From JAWKTT01 sp041398965 (GTDB lineage Bacteria; Planctomycetota; Planctomycetia; Planctomycetales; Planctomycetaceae): DNA of 64,000 nt. Each line of letters begins with the position of its first letter. Positions within the stretch are counted from its first letter, which is position 1. The DNA is taken from NCBI GenBank assembly GCA_041398965.1, contig JAWKTT010000009.1, forward strand, positions 1 to 64,000, in the 5' to 3' direction. The notes under the pieces are model-generated. The model was not told where the DNA came from. It searched no databases and saw only the letters and a program-made list of their open reading frames with translations. Position numbers and translations under genes: made by a program. This document shows positions 62,545 through 64,000 of this stretch, piece after piece.

Positions 62545-63849
62545 TTACGGGGTCGGGCAGTTGCCACCCTGTTGCGTTCCGGTCGCCCAGGCAGGCCAGG
62601 CGACTTCGCCCGGAGCATGGATCGGATGACGCTCGGTGTATTCCATGTGCCGGACTGGCTCGGGGTAGTTAATCCCCGGTTCGTGCCGGACATCGATCAA
62701 CAGGTCACGGGTCGGCTTCGGAATGTGGTTATCCGAGAGGTTTCGGATGGTGTGTGATCTCATCCCGGCTGGCTGTCCGTAGGGGATGTGAGCGGGACCG
62801 GCCAGTCCGATCGGATTGCCCACCTGAGCGGCGGGATATCCATAGCTCGGGGCGGTCACACCGGCGATTGGCTCCCAAGGTGGACCACCGACATAGCTTG
62901 GTCCCCCCATCACCATTTCGCCAGCGACGCCTGGGCCAGCGGTCGCTTCGATGCCACTGATTGGCAGTGGAGGAACATGTTCGCCACGGTCTCCATCGGG
63001 GATATAAGCGGTCTGCACCACTTCGCCCTGTTCGTTGACATAAGTGGTGTCGATGCTTCCGATTTGACCGGGCATTTCGAGGTCCATGTTCCCGACGCGG
63101 ACGACCGCCATGATGGTCCCCTGACGTTGAGCCACATCGACTGGATCTTGACCGGGAGCGAGTCGGGTCGAAACCAGTTCTTCGACACCGGCTGCAAGGT
63201 CCTGATACTTCGACTCAGGGAGATACACAACCTTCGTGACGAAGTTGTTGGTCTGAATCTGATCGATGTCTTCATCCGTCAACTGAATCGGGATGCTGTT
63301 ATGATCGAGGTACGCCTGAGTGGTCGGACGTGATGGATAGACGTGCAGAGACGGGTACAGCACGAGTCCTTCACGATTCGGGATTCGCGACAGCTTGAGG
63401 CGGTAGGTCGCCCCTTGCACGAAGTTGTATCGGGCGGGAGCCGTCAACTGATTCTCGGCGAATCGGTCGTTGACCTGCCATCCGATCGACATGCCTGCTG
63501 GTCCGAGGAATCGGACTTGCGAAGTCTTCAGGCGTGGCGGGAGTCCATCTCCCATCGCCATCATCGGAGCCATGCCGCCGGGCATTCCGGGTGGCATGCC
63601 TTGTCCCATCATCGGGCCCATGGGTCCCATGCCCCCCATGCCGGGGTATCCGGTGACGCCGGGGCTCAGCCCGACCATCGGTCCGGGAGCAGCGAGCATT
63701 GATGCCGGCGGAGCAACGTAAGGACGCTGGGAACTCCCGGCGTATCCTCCTCCACCACCTCCTGAACTGATTAAATCATGCTTTCCATCGACGGCGCAGC
63801 CCACACACACAATGAGGAGTGTGGCCAATGCCAGAAAATACAGTCTCAT
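62545..63849 (-). CDS. Lipoprotein with Gly/Met/Pro-rich N-terminus
   Basis: 434 residues from the ATG at 63849. Lipobox LLIVCVGC; then Gly-rich and Gly/Met/Pro repeats (GMGGMGPMGPMMGQGMPPGM), the family core shared with 61580-62296, and a Pro-rich C-terminus with HIPKPTRDLLIDVRHEPGIN. First gene of the minus-strand cluster 63849-59570; its promoter lies toward the window edge. Role: probably structural in the envelope. Confidence 0.75.
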   Translation of the reverse strand: MRLYFLALATLLIVCVGCAVDGKHDLISSGGGGGGYAGSSQRPYVAPPASMLAAPGPMVGLSPGVTGYPGMGGMGPMGPMMGQGMPPGMPGGMAPMMAMGDGLPPRLKTSQVRFLGPAGMSIGWQVNDRFAENQLTAPARYNFVQGATYRLKLSRIPNREGLVLYPSLHVYPSRPTTQAYLDHNSIPIQLTDEDIDQIQTNNFVTKVVYLPESKYQDLAAGVEELVSTRLAPGQDPVDVAQRQGTIMAVVRVGNMDLEMPGQIGSIDTTYVNEQGEVVQTAYIPDGDRGEHVPPLPISGIEATAGPGVAGEMVMGGPSYVGGPPWEPIAGVTAPSYGYPAAQVGNPIGLAGPAHIPYGQPAGMRSHTIRNLSDNHIPKPTRDLLIDVRHEPGINYPEPVRHMEYTERHPIHAPGEVAWPAWATGTQQGGNCPTP

Positions 63850-64000
63850 GGCTTCCCTCTGCGTTTCCTGGTCCCCAGGGTGGTGCCGCAAGTTGCGGTA
63901 TACCGTGCCTTCGGTGAACCGCTACAATCCGGCGACCGCGGCGGATTGGACCAATACCAACCCTTCCATTCGCGATCGTCTGCCGCCATACCTCATCGGA

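Noticed and set aside
1..64000. tRNA or rRNA genes
   Set aside because: No cloverleaf-consistent T-loop/acceptor combination or rRNA-like sequence was noticed by eye; a covariance search would be needed to exclude them fully.

Overview
The window reads as a chromosomal segment of a planctomycete (order Planctomycetales). This rests on family content: a DUF1549/DUF1501/WD40 cluster, a 3-keto-disaccharide hydrolase-like (DUF1080) secreted protein, several short ECF sigma factors, SLBB and DUF11 envelope proteins, Tat-exported proteins and three tandem AIM24/TIGR00266 proteins. No rRNA or tRNA gene was recognised, so genus level is not supported.

Layout. 1-7.6 kb is housekeeping: DUF4404, queF, a membrane-anchored FlgG-like protein, a 3-hydroxyisobutyrate-dehydrogenase-family enzyme, and a farnesyl-diphosphate-synthase gene overlapping dxs (isoprenoid supply). 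7.65-10.94 kb is an accessory island: three integron-type gene cassettes ending in a fragment of a group II intron. 11-24.4 kb is core-like: DUF1080, two ECF sigma factors, purine nucleoside phosphorylase, a CitG-like protein, an SLBB exporter coupled to an actin-like ATPase, and a small-protein/HNH nuclease pair. 24.4-26.3 kb holds short orphan genes. 26.3-31.7 kb holds WD40, DUF1501, DUF1549 and gap. 31.9-39.2 kb is a second, larger cassette array. 39.3-64 kb returns to core genes: a D-threonine-aldolase-like enzyme, three AIM24 paralogues, a giant membrane sigma-54 activator, an AlkA-like glycosylase, thrC, a frameshifted M20 peptidase, a ketosynthase pair (one lacking the catalytic Cys), an esterase, a methyltransferase, a Tat-exported protein, a DUF4153-like membrane protein and a three-gene envelope lipoprotein cluster.

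Main discovery. The two accessory islands are integron cassette arrays without a visible integrase (CALIN type). The proof is in the boundary boxes. Each cassette starts with a GTTRRRY-like R' box and ends with an R'' box that is its reverse complement: GTTCGCT/AGCGAAC, GTTATGC/GCATAAC, GTTCGTC/GACGAAC, GTTATAC/GTATAAC, GTTCGCC/GGCGAAC, GTTGGGC/GCCCAAC and GTTAGCC/GGCTAA. Five R'' boxes are split at the same place (RYYYAA | C) by group II intron remnants, all on the opposite strand to the cassette genes, as expected of group IIC-attC introns. Three of these remnants share one internal deletion that joins the 5' leader in frame to the maturase C-terminus. They are about 0.71-0.75 kb 'mini-introns' that may have spread as non-autonomous elements. 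Cassette cargo includes a pentapeptide-repeat/Mrr-like nuclease fusion, a CbrC-like protein, a P-loop GTPase overlapping a membrane-protein gene (a defence-like pair), a small-protein/membrane-protein pair and several orphans.

Other items of interest are a three-copy dispersed repeat of about 95 bp with a strong hairpin, REP-like palindromes, and the SLBB/actin-like ATPase pair.
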